Below are positions 25,900 through 35,471 of a DNA stretch of 64,000 bases, in pieces. Positions within the stretch are counted from its first letter, which is position 1; each line of letters begins with the position of its first letter. Both the position numbers and the translations under genes were made by a program. Source of the stretch: Cohnella phaseoli (GTDB lineage Bacteria > Bacillota > Bacilli > Paenibacillales > Paenibacillaceae); NCBI RefSeq assembly GCF_003386235.1, contig NZ_QRDZ01000004.1:248001-312000 (forward strand), in the 5' to 3' direction. A model generated the notes under the pieces. That model ran no database searches, was not told the origin of the DNA, and worked only from the letters and a program-made list of their open reading frames with translations.

Positions 25900-26796
25900 A
25901 TGAACAAGACACAGAGAGCGGGCATGCTGCTGCTCATATTCCCCTTCGTCGCACTCGTATTCGTATTTAATTATTTGCCGCTGTTCGGCTGGTCGTATGC
26001 CTTCGTCGATTACAGCCCGGGAGTTCCGCTGATCGAGCAGCATTTCGTCGGCTTTAAGTACTTCCGGATCATTTTCGAGGGAGGCAACGATTTCGCGATC
26101 GTCATGCGCAACACGCTCGTCATGAGCTTGCTGGGCCTTCTGACCTCTCCGCTTCCGATGATTTTTGCAATTGCGCTGGCGGAGGTTCGCGGAAAGTGGC
26201 TGTCCAAATGGATCCAGACGGTGACGGCGATTCCCCATTTTATTTCCTGGGTGCTCGTGTACGCGATTTTCTTTACGTTCTTCTCGCTGGAGGACGGGGT
26301 CGTCAACAAGCTGCTGATGGACATGGGGCTGATCGAGACCGGGACGAACATTCTCGGCAGCGACGGCTACGCCTGGTTTTTCCAGCTGATGGTTGCAACC
26401 TGGAAAGGAACGGGATGGGGAGCGATCATTTATTTGGCCGCCATCGCGGGCATCGACCAAGAGCTGTACCAAGCCGCCGATATCGACGGAGCGGGACGGT
26501 TTCAGAAAATCTGGTACATTACCGTTCCCAGTCTGATGCCGACTTATTTCGTCCTGCTGCTGCTGGCCATCTCGGGCATACTGAGCAACGGCTTCGAGCA
26601 GTACTACGTCTTCCAGAATCCGCTGAACATCGACAAGCTGGAAGTGCTCGACACGTATATTTATACGCTCGGAATCGCTCGGGCCGAGTATGCGTTCTCG
26701 ACTGCAATCGGGGTGTTCAAGTCCATCGTGAGCATCGTCCTGCTGCTGTCCGCCAACTGGCTGTCCAAAGCGATTCGCAAGCAAAGCATCATATGA
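25900..26796 (+). CDS. ABC transporter permease (LplB type), block C
   Basis: 298-residue channel subunit for an oligosaccharide importer. The opening helix (AGMLLLIFPFVALVFVFNYL) and the FGWSYAFVDY motif are typical of LplB/YtcP-class permeases. The EAA loop is ELYQAADIDGAGRFQKIWYI, and the tail is NWLSKAIRKQSII. AAAGGAGCG lies before the ATG. It is the first gene of the operon, 31 nt before the partner permease, and is divergent from the kinase gene that presumably controls it. Confidence 0.93.
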   Translation: MNKTQRAGMLLLIFPFVALVFVFNYLPLFGWSYAFVDYSPGVPLIEQHFVGFKYFRIIFEGGNDFAIVMRNTLVMSLLGLLTSPLPMIFAIALAEVRGKWLSKWIQTVTAIPHFISWVLVYAIFFTFFSLEDGVVNKLLMDMGLIETGTNILGSDGYAWFFQLMVATWKGTGWGAIIYLAAIAGIDQELYQAADIDGAGRFQKIWYITVPSLMPTYFVLLLLAISGILSNGFEQYYVFQNPLNIDKLEVLDTYIYTLGIARAEYAFSTAIGVFKSIVSIVLLLSANWLSKAIRKQSII

Positions 26797-26827
26797 GGGA
26801 GTTCCAGCGAAAGGAGAATACCGCCCC

Positions 26828-27721
26828 ATGAACAAGAGCTGGAGAGAATATCTATTCCAATTCGCCAACTCGGGTACGCTTCTGATCTTTGCGTTCCTGT
26901 GCGTCTACCCATTTTACTTTATCATTATCAATTCGCTTAGCCATCCGACGGAGAGCGCCAAGGGCGTCTATTTTTTCCCGAGGGAGATTACCCTGTCCTC
27001 CTATGAACAATTGATGCAGATTCCGACCATCTTTCAGAGCATCTTCATTTCCGTGGCGCGGACGGTCGTCGGCACGATCGTTACCGTGTTCTGCAGCGCC
27101 TTCGTCGGCTACATGGTCACCAAGAAAGAGCTGCCGTTCCGCAGCTTCATCTATCGACTGATCATCATTACGATGTTTTTCAGCTCGGGGCTGATTCCCT
27201 GGTACATGCTGATGAAGACGCTGTATTTGAAAAACAATTTTCTATTGTACGTTCTGCCCGGAGCGGTGTCCGCCTTCTTCATTATCCTGGTGAAAACGTA
27301 CATCGAATCGCTTCCTTCTACGCTGGAGGAATCGGCTCAGATCGACGGAGCGGGTATTCTGACGATCTTCTTCAAAATCATCCTCCCGCTGTCGCTGCCG
27401 ATTATCGCCTGTATCGCCGTCTTCACCGCCGTCGGGCAGTGGAATTCCTGGGCGGACAATTTCTACCTCGTGACGGACAGCAGCTTGAATACGCTGCAAT
27501 ATTTGCTGTATACGAATCTCAAATCGAATATGGCGGATATCATGCGGACAAGTGCCTCCGGTACGATGCTGGGCGCCGACCTGGCAAGCACGGGCAGGGT
27601 GACGCCGATGTCAATCCGGTATGCGATCACGGTCATTACGGTCATTCCCGTCATGCTGATCTATCCGTTCATGCAGAAATACTTCGTCAAAGGCATTATG
27701 CTGGGCGCGATCAAAGGCTAA
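26828..27721 (+). CDS. ABC transporter permease (LplC type), block C
   Basis: 297 residues; partner of the preceding permease. The first helix includes FLCVYPFYFIIINSLSHPTE. The EAA loop is TLEESAQIDGAGILTIFFKI and the C-terminus is MQKYFVKGIMLGAIKG, a signature tail of this class. AAAGGAG lies 11 nt upstream of the ATG. A short hairpin (GAAAATCTCC / GGGAGTTTTC, ~27724-27755) separates it from the binding-protein gene. Confidence 0.93.
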   Translation: MNKSWREYLFQFANSGTLLIFAFLCVYPFYFIIINSLSHPTESAKGVYFFPREITLSSYEQLMQIPTIFQSIFISVARTVVGTIVTVFCSAFVGYMVTKKELPFRSFIYRLIIITMFFSSGLIPWYMLMKTLYLKNNFLLYVLPGAVSAFFIILVKTYIESLPSTLEESAQIDGAGILTIFFKIILPLSLPIIACIAVFTAVGQWNSWADNFYLVTDSSLNTLQYLLYTNLKSNMADIMRTSASGTMLGADLASTGRVTPMSIRYAITVITVIPVMLIYPFMQKYFVKGIMLGAIKG

Positions 27722-27786
27722 GCTGAAAATCTCCGGCTCTTCGCGGGAGTTTTCATATAAACTACTAGAATGAGAGGGGTATTGGA

Positions 27787-29556
27787 ATGAGAACAAAGGT
27801 GACAAAGGGAGTCGCAGCGGCGCTTGCGCTAACGCTCTTGTTCGGCTGCTCGAACGGCAACGGCAATAGCGGCGGCAGCTCCGGCTCCGGCGAGGCCGGG
27901 GCATCGGCCTCCGCAGGAGGAGAGAAGCAGCAGGAGGTCGTCAAGATCAAGGTGGCCGCCAGCATCGCGGCGGCGGAGCCGAACGGGGTCATGCAAAATC
28001 CGGTCGCCAAAACGATCGAGAAAGAGCTCGGCATCCAGATGGACATGACGGCGGTCGGAGCAGATTTCGGCGAGAAGCTTAACGCGATGATCGCGAGCAA
28101 CGATCTGCCGGACCTGTTCTGGGTTCCGGACCCGGCCAAGCAAATTCCGATGATGGTCAAAGCCAATCAATTGTACGAGCTAGACGATCTGCTGGCCCAG
28201 TACGGCGATAATATCACCTCCGATCCGAGCGGCAAGGCGATGATCGAGCTGCATAAGAAGACGTTAAGCCCGGACGGCAAGCTGTACACGATCGGCATGC
28301 TGAGAGGGGCGACGACCGCAGGCACTCAGCCGCTCGGCGCGAACTTTATTCGCTGGGATCTCTACAAGCAGCTCGGCTATCCGAAGCTGGAGAACTTCGA
28401 TACGGACCTGCTTAACGTGCTGGCCGAGATGCAAAAGCTGGAGCCGAAAAACAAAGACGGGCAGAAGGTGTATGCGATCGGCGGCTGGTTCGCGGACGGT
28501 CTGGGCTGGGGCGACTGGCCGATCACCTACACGCTGTCCTTCACGGAGGGCAAAGGCTATCTGACAAGCGATCGGACCGTCTATTACGATCTGGCGACGA
28601 ACGAGATTTCCCCGAACAACGATCTGAAGGACAAGAACGGCATGTTCTGGCGCTCTCTGAAGTTCTATAACAAAGCGAATCAGATGGGCATTCTCGATCC
28701 GGAGTCGTTCACGCAGAAGTCCGACAAATACGAGGAAAAAGTAAAGTCGGGCCGTTATCTGTACAACGTGCCGGGCTGGCTCGTCACCGATATCAACAGC
28801 CACTACGAGAAGGCGGGAATGCCGGATAAAGGCATGGTGGCGCTGCCGCCGATGAACACCGACGCGTTCATGCTGATCAACAACTTGGCTTCGGGAGGAC
28901 GGACGTTCGCGATTTCGAAGAACGCGAAGAACCCGGAGAAAGCAATGCAACTGCTCAATTGGCTTTCTTCTTATGAGAACGCCCGCACGGTCTGGAACGG
29001 ACCGGAAGGCGAGAACTGGAACATGGAGAACGGCAAGCCCGTTCCGACCGACGACTATTTGCAGCAAAGCTCCAGCGATCTGGCCTTCAACAAGCGGACG
29101 GGCGCGCTAATGTATTACCACTTCGTCGGCTTCGGCAGCGGAACGGTCGATCCGAAGACGGGAGTGCCGGTTAATCTGTTCGAATGGTCGGATAAGGCGG
29201 TCAGCCGTCAGCTGAAGCCGGTTCACCAAGACATGCTGGAGCACTACAAGGCCGACAGCCTGTTCGATCTCTATTCGTCCAAAGTCAAAGTGTATCAGGA
29301 GAATGCGCTGTACCGTCTCGGAGAGCTGCCCGAGAACTTGAAGACGCAAGGAACCAATCTGCAGAACTATACGTTCAAAAATATTTTCAATCTCATCCTC
29401 GCCAAGGACGACGCCGAGTTCGAGAAGCTGCAAAACAATTTCATCGCCGGGCTGGACGACTTCAAGGTCGACGATATTTTCGCTTACTGGCATGACAAAG
29501 CGGTCGAGCAGCAGCAAGAGCTTGCGCCAATCTTCGAGCTTCTGAAACAACAATAA
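27787..29556 (+). CDS. ABC transporter substrate-binding lipoprotein (LplA type), block C
   Basis: 589 residues, the large binding-protein class that pairs with LplB/LplC permeases. Signal peptide with lipobox LFGC, then a Gly/Ser/Ala-rich linker. Family features include GEKLNAMIASNDLPDLFW near residue 95 and DPESFTQKSDKYEEKVKSGR near residue 310; both recur in the block E protein. GAGAGGGG precedes the ATG. The ligand is unknown; the downstream glycosidase suggests a plant oligosaccharide. Confidence 0.93.
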   Translation: MRTKVTKGVAAALALTLLFGCSNGNGNSGGSSGSGEAGASASAGGEKQQEVVKIKVAASIAAAEPNGVMQNPVAKTIEKELGIQMDMTAVGADFGEKLNAMIASNDLPDLFWVPDPAKQIPMMVKANQLYELDDLLAQYGDNITSDPSGKAMIELHKKTLSPDGKLYTIGMLRGATTAGTQPLGANFIRWDLYKQLGYPKLENFDTDLLNVLAEMQKLEPKNKDGQKVYAIGGWFADGLGWGDWPITYTLSFTEGKGYLTSDRTVYYDLATNEISPNNDLKDKNGMFWRSLKFYNKANQMGILDPESFTQKSDKYEEKVKSGRYLYNVPGWLVTDINSHYEKAGMPDKGMVALPPMNTDAFMLINNLASGGRTFAISKNAKNPEKAMQLLNWLSSYENARTVWNGPEGENWNMENGKPVPTDDYLQQSSSDLAFNKRTGALMYYHFVGFGSGTVDPKTGVPVNLFEWSDKAVSRQLKPVHQDMLEHYKADSLFDLYSSKVKVYQENALYRLGELPENLKTQGTNLQNYTFKNIFNLILAKDDAEFEKLQNNFIAGLDDFKVDDIFAYWHDKAVEQQQELAPIFELLKQQ

Positions 29557-29562
29557 TCGGAC

Positions 29563-29582
29563 CTAGGGCATACACGCCCTAG
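29563..29582 (+). terminator. stem-loop after the block C binding-protein gene
   Basis: CTAGGGC, 6-nt loop, GCCCTAG, starting 6 nt after the stop; no T-tract. Likely a transcript stabiliser or partial terminator before the glycosidase gene. Confidence 0.5.
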
Positions 29583-29600
29583 CGAAAGGGGACGTCTGGG

Positions 29601-32600
29601 ATGGGAAAAAGGATGGCTTCATTGGGCTGTGCACTCGCGTTATCCGGTTCGCTGCTGCTGATTCCGGCCGAATCGAGCTTCGCGGCTTCAGGCCCCAAGC
29701 TGTCGTTTGATCTGACCGCTCAAGGCCGTACGATTCATAATGCCTTTTCCGATATTAACGCCTGGGACTACGAGATCGATTGGACGACAAAAGCGGCGGG
29801 CAAGCCGGCGAATACGTTCGCGACCAACTACCCGTTCGTCAAGAACGTTCAGTTCATGACGGCAACCGGAGGCTGCTATGTCGGTTTCCCCGGCTGCAGC
29901 GCCAACCGCGACCTGTTCGCCGATCCTTCCGACCGCACGACGCTGACGGATTACGACTTCTCCCGGCTGATCGGAGCGCTTCATCACGTCGTGGATCAAG
30001 GGTTGAAGCCGCACATCAAAACCGGCAACATCCCGATGAAGCTGTCCGACGACCCGGAGGTAGGCGTTATGGAAGCGAATCTTAAGCCTCCGAGCGACTA
30101 CGATCAGTACTACGCTTACATTAAAGCGTTGGCCGATGCGCTTGTTGCGGAGTTCGGGCTTGCGGAAGTGAAAACCTGGACATGGGGCGTCTTTACCGAA
30201 TACGAGAACCCGGAATGGTTCGACGACGGCGTAAGTTCCGCATCCACCCAGACGGCCTTTTTCAAAATTTACGATTATACGGTAGCGGCGCTGGAAGACG
30301 CGATCGGGGCGTCCAACTTAACGGTCGGAGCCCATAGCATGACCGTAACCGAAGGATTATGGGACGAGCTGGCTTTCATCGATCACGTCGCGGGAGTCGG
30401 CCCGAACGGCACCAATTATAAGACGGGGCTGCCTGGAACGCAGATCGACTTTTTGACCGCATCGTTCTACGATTTGAAGCCGGGAGTCCGGATGCCGAAC
30501 GGCAAAAGCTTCGTCGATACGATCGAGACGCTGCGCAAGCGCTCCGTCGCCAACGGGCTGGGGAATCTAAAGTACGGCATCGACGAAGGCCGCATCAACT
30601 CCGGCTCCGATTCCAAGGCGCTGTATTCGCGGATCGTCGCCCACAGCTTCCAGGGGTCTTCCGACGCCAAGCAGTTCAGGACGATGCTCGACTGGAATAT
30701 CGATTGGTTTTCCGCTTGGGGACTGAGTACGGAAGCGATCTGGGGCGGCGTGCCCGCCGTCTCGACGCATATTGCCAATCTCGGCTACCGCATGGTTGGA
30801 GATAAGCGGCTGGACGGCGGCTTCTCGGGAACGACGGCCGATCCGAGCAATGAAGTGAACGGCGTGGCGGGCTACAACGCCTCGACCGATACGGTTCATC
30901 TTATGATCTATAATCACAATAACGATATGAGCCGTACGACTGCGGAGACTCCCGCAGTTACGCTTCGCAATATCGCTCCCGTAGCGGGCAATACGGTTAC
31001 AGTGAAGAAGTGGATCGTAGACGATACGCACGGCAACTTCTGGCCGACCTGGTGGAACGACAAAGCGAACCGGGGAATTCCGGATTCGGCGTATTCCTGG
31101 TCCAAGTACACGATGGAAGTGCCGAAAAGCTTGAAAAACACCGCAGACCGGGATTACTGGTACTCGCGGGAAGCGGATTACAAAGCGCTGGCAACGCTGA
31201 CGCCGGTCACGACGACCGTATCGCTCGTCGGCAATCAACTAACGCTTACGCCTGAACTCGACCATCATGGCGTTGTGTTCTACGAGATTACGAACGCCCG
31301 CAGCGCGGGGACGACGATCGTCGACGAACTGGACGACTGGAGCAAGGCTGAGTCGCACACTTCCGGGCTTGTGCTCGACAAGGCGAACGCCTCCGCTCTC
31401 GGAGATCGCAGCCGGGCGATACGGACGAATAACGGAACTACACCGCAGTCTATTATTTATCGCTTGGACGGCGCGACTCGGTTTAAGCTGACCGGATTGT
31501 TCGCGACCGACGAGGAGTCGGTGATTCGCAATTTCAAGTTCTACGCATCGTCGGACGGATCGAATTGGACCGAGCATGACGGATGGGGCTATGCGGATTC
31601 TCCGATTAACGAAGGGTACTGGACGAAGCGGGTCTATACGCTTACGAAGCTTGCGGACAATACGAACTACGTAAAAGTCGAGTTCCCGACCGGGGGAGCG
31701 GTGGCGTACAGCCCGCAGATCGGGCAGGCGCAAATCTCCGACGTCCCGTGGAATTCGGCGCCGATCATCGACGAAATGAACGATTGGACGAAGGCGAGCG
31801 CGCACAGCTCCGGTTTGGTTTTCGATACGGCGCACGGAGCTGCGCTGGGCGATTCCAGCCGGGCGATGCGAACCTCGACGGGTTCGACTCCGGAATATGC
31901 GATCTATCGCAGCGAAGCGACGGACCTTCAATTGACAGCGTTGTACGCGACAGATAACGAGCCGGGCATCCGCAACTTTAAGTTCTACGCTGCGCCGGAC
32001 GGGGTAACATGGGAGGAGCAGACGGGCTGGCACTACGCGGATTCGCCGATCAACGAGGGCGCCTGGACGAAGCGCGTCTATACGCTGGGCAAGCTTCCGA
32101 CGGGAACTCAGTTCGTGAAGGTGGAGTTTCCGACGGGAGGAACGCTTTCCTACAGTCCGCAGCTAAGCCAAGTTAAGCTGAATACGGCTTCCATGGTCAA
32201 CTTCGCGAAGGGCGCCGCGGCGTCGGCGTCGAACACCGATACGGCTAACGGCTATGCCGCTGAGAAGGTTAACGACGGAGCCGCCACGACGGATTGGAGC
32301 GGCTGGGCGACGGACGGAACCGCGCTGCCGCAATGGGTGCAACTGGACTTCGGTGCGGCGAAAACCTTCAGCCGAGTCGAGCTGTACACGACATCAGGCT
32401 ATGCCATTAAGGATTATCAGATTCAATACTGGAACGGCTCGGCATGGGTCGATTGTTTGACGGCAATCACGGGCAATACGTTCGATCACCGGACGCATAC
32501 GTTTGCGGCGGTAACCGGCTCGAAGCTGCGAGTTCTCGGCACGAGCGGGCCGGCGAACCAGCCGGAATACCTCCGGGTAAACGAGATCGAGGTGTATGCG

Positions 32601-32606
32601 GAGTAA
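29601..32606 (+). CDS. secreted clan GH-A-like glycosidase (GH39-like) with discoidin-type domains
   Basis: 1001 residues with a signal peptide (SGSLLLIPAESSFAAS). The catalytic part (~30-450) looks like a TIM-barrel glycosidase. VFTEYENPEW (~197-206) sits where clan GH-A enzymes carry the acid/base Glu, and YGIDEGRINS (~325-334) could hold the nucleophile; the ~130-residue spacing fits. GH39 is my best guess, but this is motif-level inference. Two ~125-residue homologous beta-sandwich repeats follow (~569 and ~718, sharing IRNFKFYA and ADSPINEG.WTKRVYTL), then an F5/8 type C domain (~864-1001) likely binding glycan. AAAGGGGACG precedes the ATG. It is the last gene of the importer operon and ends at a strong terminator. 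Confidence 0.75.
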   Translation: MGKRMASLGCALALSGSLLLIPAESSFAASGPKLSFDLTAQGRTIHNAFSDINAWDYEIDWTTKAAGKPANTFATNYPFVKNVQFMTATGGCYVGFPGCSANRDLFADPSDRTTLTDYDFSRLIGALHHVVDQGLKPHIKTGNIPMKLSDDPEVGVMEANLKPPSDYDQYYAYIKALADALVAEFGLAEVKTWTWGVFTEYENPEWFDDGVSSASTQTAFFKIYDYTVAALEDAIGASNLTVGAHSMTVTEGLWDELAFIDHVAGVGPNGTNYKTGLPGTQIDFLTASFYDLKPGVRMPNGKSFVDTIETLRKRSVANGLGNLKYGIDEGRINSGSDSKALYSRIVAHSFQGSSDAKQFRTMLDWNIDWFSAWGLSTEAIWGGVPAVSTHIANLGYRMVGDKRLDGGFSGTTADPSNEVNGVAGYNASTDTVHLMIYNHNNDMSRTTAETPAVTLRNIAPVAGNTVTVKKWIVDDTHGNFWPTWWNDKANRGIPDSAYSWSKYTMEVPKSLKNTADRDYWYSREADYKALATLTPVTTTVSLVGNQLTLTPELDHHGVVFYEITNARSAGTTIVDELDDWSKAESHTSGLVLDKANASALGDRSRAIRTNNGTTPQSIIYRLDGATRFKLTGLFATDEESVIRNFKFYASSDGSNWTEHDGWGYADSPINEGYWTKRVYTLTKLADNTNYVKVEFPTGGAVAYSPQIGQAQISDVPWNSAPIIDEMNDWTKASAHSSGLVFDTAHGAALGDSSRAMRTSTGSTPEYAIYRSEATDLQLTALYATDNEPGIRNFKFYAAPDGVTWEEQTGWHYADSPINEGAWTKRVYTLGKLPTGTQFVKVEFPTGGTLSYSPQLSQVKLNTASMVNFAKGAAASASNTDTANGYAAEKVNDGAATTDWSGWATDGTALPQWVQLDFGAAKTFSRVELYTTSGYAIKDYQIQYWNGSAWVDCLTAITGNTFDHRTHTFAAVTGSKLRVLGTSGPANQPEYLRVNEIEVYAE

Positions 32607-32628
32607 GCATGGCGTAGAGATAGGCAGA

Positions 32629-32682
32629 GGGCGTGCTATCCCGTAAACGAGCGGTTTTCGGGAGCGGCACGCCCTTTTTTTT
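32629..32682 (+). terminator. rho-independent terminator of block C operon
   Basis: GGGCGTGC pairs with GCACGCCC around an inner CCCG...CGGG stem, followed by eight T residues. The clearest intrinsic terminator in the window. Confidence 0.9.
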
Positions 32683-32981
32683 CTACAGCTGACCAATTCG
32701 CATGCATGAACTCGAAGGAAGAATGAAACACCACTCGAATAGATCTCTCCTGCTGCCCGGTATGCCAATACGTGAGTAGATTCGTTACGTCTGTTAGTCG
32801 CTGCTTGCGAGGCCAAGAAAGTGTCTCCATGCTGCCCCAGGCGCGGAGCGAAGGCCAAGAAAGTGCCTCCACGTTCAACGGACGGGGACTGGCAAAGTCC
32901 GCTGACAATATGGGTTCTTCTCTTGCCGCCCAGCGAACCGTTCCCCTAGAAGACCAATGTATGCCGATTGGTCAGTCGTAG
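32683..32981. mobile_element. MITE-like element with 25-bp terminal inverted repeats
   Basis: The left end CTACAGCTGACCAATTCGCA(TGCAT) at 32683-32707 matches the complement of the right end (32957-32981) with about five mismatches. The core CTGACCAAT is perfect. The 299-bp interior has no gene. It holds a 19-bp direct repeat (GGCCAAGAAAGTGYCTCCA at 32811 and 32853, 42-nt period). Both ends abut runs of T, which could be a target duplication. The element fills the 400-bp gap between the block C terminator and the next gene. No transposase is present, so the mobile nature is inference. Confidence 0.45.
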
Positions 32982-33009
32982 TTTTTTTGAAGCGAAGGAG
33001 AGAGATTCA

Positions 33010-34281
33010 TTGAATAAGCAGCGAATTAAAGAGCTTGCCGCCGACTATGCGACGGTGTACGAATCGCCCGATCCGAGGGGCGTGTATGCGTATAGCCCGG
33101 GCATCGCCGTCCTTCCCGGAGGGCGCTTGCTTGCCACATTGGACCTTGGAGGTCCCGGAATGCCGAACGTGGAGGGGCCGAAGCGGGTTATCGAAGGCGG
33201 CTGGCTATGGTTCGGCAAAGCGCTGACCTCGGACGACGGCGGAGGGACGTGGACGCATCGCGTCGATTTTCCGTTTATGCATGCACGTCCGTTCGTCGCG
33301 GGAGCATCCGTATATATCCTCGGCCACTGCCGCGACCTGATGATTATGAGATCCGACGACGGCGGCGAAACCTGGAGCGAGCCGCAGGCGTTGACCGAAG
33401 GGCAAACCTGGCACCAAGCGCCGTCCAATGTGCATTATTCGAAGGGGAACGTATACCTGGTTATGGAGCGGATTGCAAGCCCCGAGCGGTTAGGCTGGCC
33501 GGTCAGCGTCATGGCTCCGGTGCTGCTCCGCGGCAGGGAGGATAATGACCTAACCCGCAGGGAGAGCTGGACGTTCGCTTCGGAGCTTGCGTTCGAGCAA
33601 GTCATTCCCGAGGAGGAGCTGGATTATTTCGGCGTTCCGTTCTACCCGGTCGAACGGGGCTCGTCGAACGAGCTCGCCCCTGGCCGGGTATGTTTTCGAA
33701 TGGGGTGGCTGGAGACGAACGTCGTACAATTCGTCGATGAAAATCATTATTTCTGCGATCCGATGGGCTCCACCTTTCATCTGTGGATGAGGGCGCACAC
33801 AGGAGGCACAGGCTTTGCGGCGATTGCCAAAGCGGTCGAACAGCCGGACGGAAGCATCGCGACGATGCTGGAGCGAGCGCCATCGGGGCGAAAGATAGCC
33901 TTTGTTCCGTGTCCCGGCGGGCAGATGAAATTTCACATTCTTTATGATGAAGCAACCCGTTTGTATTGGTTGCTCAGCACCCAAGCGACGGACAGTATGA
34001 CGAAGGCGGAGCGGCTTCCTCCCGGCAGGTTCAATCTTCCGAATAATGAAAGAAATCGGCTGCAGCTCCACTTTTCGAAAAACGGTTTCGATTGGTGCTT
34101 TGCGGGCTTGGTGGCGAAGACGGAATCCGATAGAGAGGCGAGGCATTACGGCAGTATGGCGATCCTCGGCGACGACTTGCTCGTGCTGAGCCGCTCGGGA
34201 GACGGTCAAGCCGCGTGTGCGCATAACGGAAATCTGATCACGCTGCACCGGGTGCGGAATTTTCGGGAGTTGGTCTACTGA
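33010..34281 (+). CDS. sialidase-fold (BNR/Asp-box) protein
   Basis: 423 residues with Asp-box repeats TSDDGGGTWTH and RSDDGGETWSEP, the sign of a six-bladed beta-propeller exo-sialidase-type fold. No signal peptide, so probably cytoplasmic. Many such proteins in sugar clusters are not true sialidases, so the substrate is unknown. The start is TTG 33010, 7 nt after GGAGAGAG; the in-frame TTG at 32968 lies inside the MITE-like element. The gene is followed by an AraC regulator and a second GH78-like gene, which suggests a common pathway. Confidence 0.8.
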   Translation: MNKQRIKELAADYATVYESPDPRGVYAYSPGIAVLPGGRLLATLDLGGPGMPNVEGPKRVIEGGWLWFGKALTSDDGGGTWTHRVDFPFMHARPFVAGASVYILGHCRDLMIMRSDDGGETWSEPQALTEGQTWHQAPSNVHYSKGNVYLVMERIASPERLGWPVSVMAPVLLRGREDNDLTRRESWTFASELAFEQVIPEEELDYFGVPFYPVERGSSNELAPGRVCFRMGWLETNVVQFVDENHYFCDPMGSTFHLWMRAHTGGTGFAAIAKAVEQPDGSIATMLERAPSGRKIAFVPCPGGQMKFHILYDEATRLYWLLSTQATDSMTKAERLPPGRFNLPNNERNRLQLHFSKNGFDWCFAGLVAKTESDREARHYGSMAILGDDLLVLSRSGDGQAACAHNGNLITLHRVRNFRELVY

Positions 34282-34435
34282 TCGGAAATCGAGTTCTTCC
34301 CGGTCTACGTCCCATTCGACGTATGGGTATTTTGTGAAATGTCCCGATACCTCTATCGAATGTCCGGATTGTTTTATTTTTTTGGCTTCGCCGTTTGCTA
34401 TACTGGATCTAACGAAAGGACGGGGAGGAAGCCGG

Positions 34436-35371
34436 ATGAACGAAATCTTGCCTTTATTCCGATCGGCCGTTTACGGCATCGATCCGTCGTTTCCGTTTCA
34501 TATCGAGCGCAACGTGCACGACCGTTACACGCAGCTGCAGCTCCATGCGCACGAATTCGTCGAGCTGGTGTACGTCGTCGGCGGAACGGCCAAGCATCGC
34601 ATTCGTTCGGCGGTGTTCGGCGAGCAACGATACGAAATCTCTGCCGGCGATATTCTGATCGTGAATCAAGGAGAGGAGCATACGTACGAGCTCGCTCACG
34701 ACGAACGGCTGGAGATCGTAAATCTGCTGTTCGCGCCGGAGTTCGTCGACGATTCCTATCTGCACGCTCCGGGACAGTCGCAGCTTCTCGATTTTTTCTA
34801 TGTCCAGCCTTACTTGAAGGAACCGGCCAGATTTGCGTCCAATCTGAAGTTAGGCTTCCGCGGGGCAGGGGAGATCGAGCAGATCATCGGAAAAATCGAG
34901 AACGAATTCGGCGCGAGACGGCTTGGCTATCAGGCGTTGATTCGGCTTTCGTTTAACGAGTTGATCGTGCGCCTAAGCCGCTTCTACTCGGAAAGCGTGG
35001 GTACGGGGCGGAACCGGGACGTTCACTCCAGCGCGAACGAGTATATCCGCAGGGTCGTCGGGTATGTCGAACGCCGTTATCAAACGGACATCGAGATCTC
35101 CCATCTCGCCAAGCTGGCTTGCTGCAGCGAACGTCAATTGACCCGGTCCTTCCGGCAGGCGACAGGCGAATCGGTTGTCCGCTTCGTTCACGCTCTAAGG
35201 ATTGAGAAGGCGAAAGCTCTGCTGGTCCGATACGGGGATACCGTCGCGGAGATCGGCGCGGTTGTCGGTTTTCGGGATGCGGCTTATTTCATCAAAGTGT
35301 TTAAGCGGCTAACCGGAATGACTCCGAAGGAGTACCGAATGGAAAGCCAGCTTGCCCAATCCGGGGAATAG
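34436..35371 (+). CDS. AraC-family transcriptional regulator
   Basis: 311 residues. The N-terminal cupin has LQLHAHEFVELVYVVGGTAK and the C-terminal AraC HTH pair has IEISHLAKLACCSERQLTRS and EIGAVVGFRDAAYFIKVFKR. GGGGAGG precedes the ATG at 34436; the longer frame from 34334 is A/T-rich and lacks an SD. TATACT at 34399-34404 may be its -10. It lies directly upstream of the GH78-like gene, which has a cre-like site in between, so it is the probable local regulator. Confidence 0.9.
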   Translation: MNEILPLFRSAVYGIDPSFPFHIERNVHDRYTQLQLHAHEFVELVYVVGGTAKHRIRSAVFGEQRYEISAGDILIVNQGEEHTYELAHDERLEIVNLLFAPEFVDDSYLHAPGQSQLLDFFYVQPYLKEPARFASNLKLGFRGAGEIEQIIGKIENEFGARRLGYQALIRLSFNELIVRLSRFYSESVGTGRNRDVHSSANEYIRRVVGYVERRYQTDIEISHLAKLACCSERQLTRSFRQATGESVVRFVHALRIEKAKALLVRYGDTVAEIGAVVGFRDAAYFIKVFKRLTGMTPKEYRMESQLAQSGE

Positions 35372-35429
35372 CTCGCATGCGTTGACGGGAAACCGAACGC
35401 ATAAGCGTTATTTCTCCGATGGCATTTAA

Positions 35430-35443
35430 TTAAAGCGCTTACA
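35430..35443 (+). promoter_or_regulatory. cre-like operator before the second GH78 gene
   Basis: TTAAAGCGCTTACA matches 13 of 14 cre positions (first G is T). It lies 28 nt before the ATG at 35472, a position where CcpA would cause carbon catabolite repression. A LacI-family regulator other than CcpA is also possible. Confidence 0.5.
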
Positions 35444-35471
35444 TAAAGGTTGTTGAGGAGGCGTGCTAAAG

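Noticed and set aside
25879..26868. 329-codon open frame antisense to the block C permease
   Set aside because: Product is full of Gln/Asp/Arg with no domain; it is the complement of hydrophobic permease codons.
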